NCBI GenBank assembly: GCA_943736015.1
Contig: OX031072.1
Coordinates: 1,492,501-1,556,500 of the forward strand
Length of the DNA stretch: 64,000 bases
Source: Tridacna crocea
Taxonomy: Eukaryota > Mollusca > Bivalvia > Cardiida > Cardiidae
Direction of reading: 5' to 3'
Shown here piece after piece: positions 63,501-64,000 of the stretch (position 1 is the first letter of the stretch; each line of letters opens with the position of its first letter). Below the pieces are notes generated by a model, which saw only the letters and a list, made by a program, of their open reading frames with translations, did not search any database and was not told the DNA's origin. A program made the translations under genes and the position numbers.

Positions 63501-63638
63501 CATTTAACCATCCAGTCACAGCTATAGTGATATGCAACTGTTTGACTGTCCGCGCAGAATCAAACTTGCTACCTATCAAGGTTAAAGGTTCGAAGGCAAA
63601 CTCCTCGATGGCTCCAACTCTTCTCTTCATCTTGTAAC
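56774..63638 (-). CDS. TMCO4: TMCO4 (transmembrane and coiled-coil domain-containing protein 4), C-terminal part, spliced gene
   Basis: Six minus-strand exons (63,638-63,489; 62,671-62,510; 61,412-61,191; 59,986-59,869; 59,162-59,045; 57,577-56,774) join in frame to about 524 codons. They cover the DUF726 alpha/beta-hydrolase fold: KRRVGAIEEFAFEPL, HITIAVTGWL, WESKYLRQLGEAFDYIL, the nucleophile elbow GFSMGS, ILLGAPVSGDPKYWKPL, GDWLLKFLYRTASVTFNVAG and GHFDYCKNLDIIMKAVGVRT. These match TMCO4 motifs as I recall them. The N-terminal membrane-associated part lies right of the window. TMCO4 is a poorly characterised membrane protein related to yeast DUF726 protein Mil1, a putative lipase. The last exon adds about 240 residues of disordered acidic tail, apparently longer than in vertebrates. 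The stop codon lies in the TTAA flank of a MITE. Confidence 0.9.
57597..57815 (+). mobile_element. TTAA MITE (family A)
   Basis: Complete; lies 19 bp from the last TMCO4 exon's acceptor. A left-arm scrap follows (57,815-57,880). Confidence 0.92.
57881..58385. other. TMCO4 intron, no element recognised
   Basis: No conserved coding signal; a GA/TC-rich palindrome at 58,339-58,366. Confidence 0.4.
58386..58618 (-). mobile_element. TTAA MITE (family A1)
   Basis: Complete. Confidence 0.92.
58699..58765 (+). repeat. 'GATCAGACTGCA' family MITE, fragment
   Basis: GATATAGGATCAGACTGCAT / GATCTTGACCTACAC; next to the complete copy at 58,835. Confidence 0.5.
58835..59026 (+). mobile_element. TTAA-flanked MITE, 'GATCAGACTGCA' family, 192 bp
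   Basis: TTAA at both ends (TTAACTCTTCAGGCCAATAG ... AGCAGCTTAAGGGTTAA) and a central palindrome AAGATCAGACTGCA...TGCAGTCTAATCTT. Distinct from the CATTACCA family but with the same TTAA/CYCTT-style ends. TTAA elements of this look are, from memory, common in venerid clams. Confidence 0.75.
59045..59162 (-). CDS. TMCO4: TMCO4 exon, 118 bp
   Basis: Acceptor TTTTACTTTCAG, donor GTAAGG. Encodes GDWLLKFLYRTASVTFNVAG then LGPVKWDNRRMHNIDLSDI; ends in phase 0. Confidence 0.92.
59509..59790 (+). mobile_element. TTAA MITE (family A3) with duplicated hairpin
   Basis: Two consecutive palindromes (59,632-59,670 and 59,684-59,728) share one pair of arms. Confidence 0.92.
59869..59986 (-). CDS. TMCO4: TMCO4 exon, 118 bp
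   Basis: Acceptor GCTTTTCAG, donor GTCAGT. Encodes GSEGLIEDVILLGAPVSGDP then KYWKPLTRVVAGKIVNGYAR; LLGAPVSGDPxxW is a conserved DUF726 segment. Confidence 0.92.
60097..60326 (-). mobile_element. TTAA MITE (family A2)
   Basis: Complete; one tip mismatch (TGCTGCTAACCAGCA). Confidence 0.92.
60323..60484 (-). mobile_element. TTAA MITE, old
   Basis: Begins at the previous copy's TTAA; palindrome decayed. Confidence 0.65.
60482..60705 (+). mobile_element. TTAA MITE (family B)
   Basis: Complete; palindrome GGAATTGCTCGTTATGAGCA. Confidence 0.92.
60813..61042 (+). mobile_element. TTAA MITE (family B)
   Basis: Complete; perfect tip GAAATTGCTCGTTACGAGCA, best family-B reference copy. Confidence 0.93.
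61191..61412 (-). CDS. TMCO4: TMCO4 exon with GFSMG nucleophile elbow
   Basis: Acceptor TCTCACACAG, donor GTAAAC. Encodes GLITAVAWPAALMSAAGAID, NPWHVCTQRATETGKQLAEV and RPVTLIGFSMGSRVIFSCLE. The G-F-S-M-G motif is the predicted hydrolase serine. Confidence 0.94.
61581..61812 (+). mobile_element. TTAA MITE (family A2), old
   Basis: Left TTAA mutated to TTCA; palindrome imperfect. Confidence 0.82.
62023..62275 (+). repeat. Dispersed 'GTCAGCCTGCGCAG' repeat, near-complete
   Basis: Plus-oriented copy, with CATGCTCTG at the left, CAGGTCAGGCTGCACAG / GGCTGACCTG hairpin, GGATCCATAATTATTTCATG and AGAGCATGTCTC at the right. In a TMCO4 intron. Confidence 0.65.
62304..62494 (+). mobile_element. Short fold-back MITE, 191 bp, next to a TMCO4 splice donor
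   Basis: Inverted ends CAGAGCTCCAGATA, flanked on both sides by AGTATG (62,298-62,303 and 62,495-62,500). The centre has a perfect hairpin with 21-bp arms and ATA loop (62,382-62,426). The right flank lies within 10 bp of the TMCO4 donor (62,505-62,509). Confidence 0.75.
62510..62671 (-). CDS. TMCO4: TMCO4 exon, 162 bp
   Basis: Acceptor TTATCAAACAG, donor GTATGT. Encodes DFRIPWSALAECREQYSLRW, then ESKYLRQLGEAFDYILQTGI and SVATTEALKYTILS. A 191-bp fold-back element begins within 10 bp of the donor motif. Confidence 0.92.
63040..63152 (-). repeat. Same dispersed repeat, inverted copy
   Basis: CAGACGGACAGACAGGCTGA, ATTCCAGTATACCCCCGAAA and GAAAGGGGTATAAAA are the inverse of the 2,937 copy. Confidence 0.6.
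63225..63451 (-). mobile_element. TTAA MITE (family A1)
   Basis: Complete; a right-part scrap (63,160-63,224) precedes it. Confidence 0.93.
63489..63638 (-). CDS. TMCO4: TMCO4 exon (first in window)
   Basis: Acceptor CCACACAG, donor GTAAGC. Enters in phase 1 and leaves with one spare base. Encodes GYKMKRRVGAIEEFAFEPLT through HITIAVTGWLNDNIYG. A MITE end lies 38 bp downstream in the intron. Confidence 0.9.
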
Positions 63639-63750
63639 CTGTGTGGAAAAAGGAAAAAGTTACTATAACGCACATGTAAAACCATTACCTTACTGAATAT
63701 GTAGTATTTCATAAACTTTAGTTAGGAAAGTGTTGCGTCCCACAATCTTT

Positions 63751-63979
63751 TTAAACCTTTCCCAAATGGCAAACTTTTGGACTAGACCAAATTGAAAGCA
63801 TTTGCAGACGACAATTCAACTCTTGCTGATAAGATGATTTCTGTCTATGATAGGGTAGAAAACATTGTGGGAAAAGGAGAAAATGCTGGTTACCAGCATT
63901 TTCTCCTTTTCCCACAAGGTTTTCAAAAGGCTACTATTCCAGACCCGTAAAAACCAGGGATTGTTTGGGAAAGTGTTAA
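63751..63979 (+). mobile_element. TTAA MITE (family C)
   Basis: Complete; shares its right TTAA with the next copy. Confidence 0.93.
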
Positions 63980-64000
63980 CCCTTTACCACATAATGCCAA
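63976..64000 (-). mobile_element. TTAA MITE, cut by window end
   Basis: TTAACCCTTTACCACATAAT start only. Confidence 0.75.

Noticed and set aside
1..64000. CRISPR-like array of regularly spaced palindromic repeats
   Set aside because: Spacing is irregular, copies occur in both orientations with TTAA flanks, and the host is an intron-bearing animal.

Overview
The window is nuclear DNA of an animal, most likely a heterodont bivalve mollusc. Coding sequence lies in short exons (24 to 804 bp) joined by GT-AG introns and one apparent GC-AG intron. The rest is AT-rich intron and spacer packed with small non-autonomous DNA transposons, tRNA-derived SINEs and fold-back elements of bivalve type. No operons, rRNA genes, CRISPR arrays or functional tRNA genes are visible. 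The species assignment is an inference from repeat style.

Layout: (1) 1-40,978, plus strand: the C-terminal two thirds of CFAP74, a ciliary central-apparatus protein, in 25 firm coding exons plus candidate micro-exons; the 5' part lies left of the window. (2) 45,415-51,277, plus strand: a complete four-exon gene for a 513-residue nuclear protein with a charged middle, a CENP-B/Tigger-type double helix-turn-helix and an acidic tail, but no transposase domain. (3) 63,638-56,774, minus strand: the C-terminal half of TMCO4 (DUF726 alpha/beta hydrolase), ending in a 267-codon last exon with a long disordered tail; its 5' part lies right of the window. Genes 2 and 3 converge. The three genes have no evident functional link.

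The dominant non-genic feature is a superfamily of about 228-bp TTAA-flanked MITEs with piggyBac-like ends (CCCTTTACCA/CTCATTACCA). Each carries a central near-perfect palindrome of about 60 bp. I count about 73 near-complete copies and some 30 fragments, roughly a quarter of the window. Subfamilies differ at paired positions of the palindrome, so the hairpin is preserved while its sequence changes. Copies lie in introns, in the spacer, directly after the CFAP74 stop, and exactly at the TMCO4 stop codon. Many of the small open frames in the window are translations of this MITE.

Other elements: two hAT-type elements with perfect 8-bp target duplications (26,240-27,664, with a BED-finger remnant; 33,838-35,620, with a CA/C-tract microsatellite), an inverted pair of about 0.87-kb elements (28.7 and 38.4 kb), six SINE copies, several fold-back families and two 51-54-bp minisatellites.
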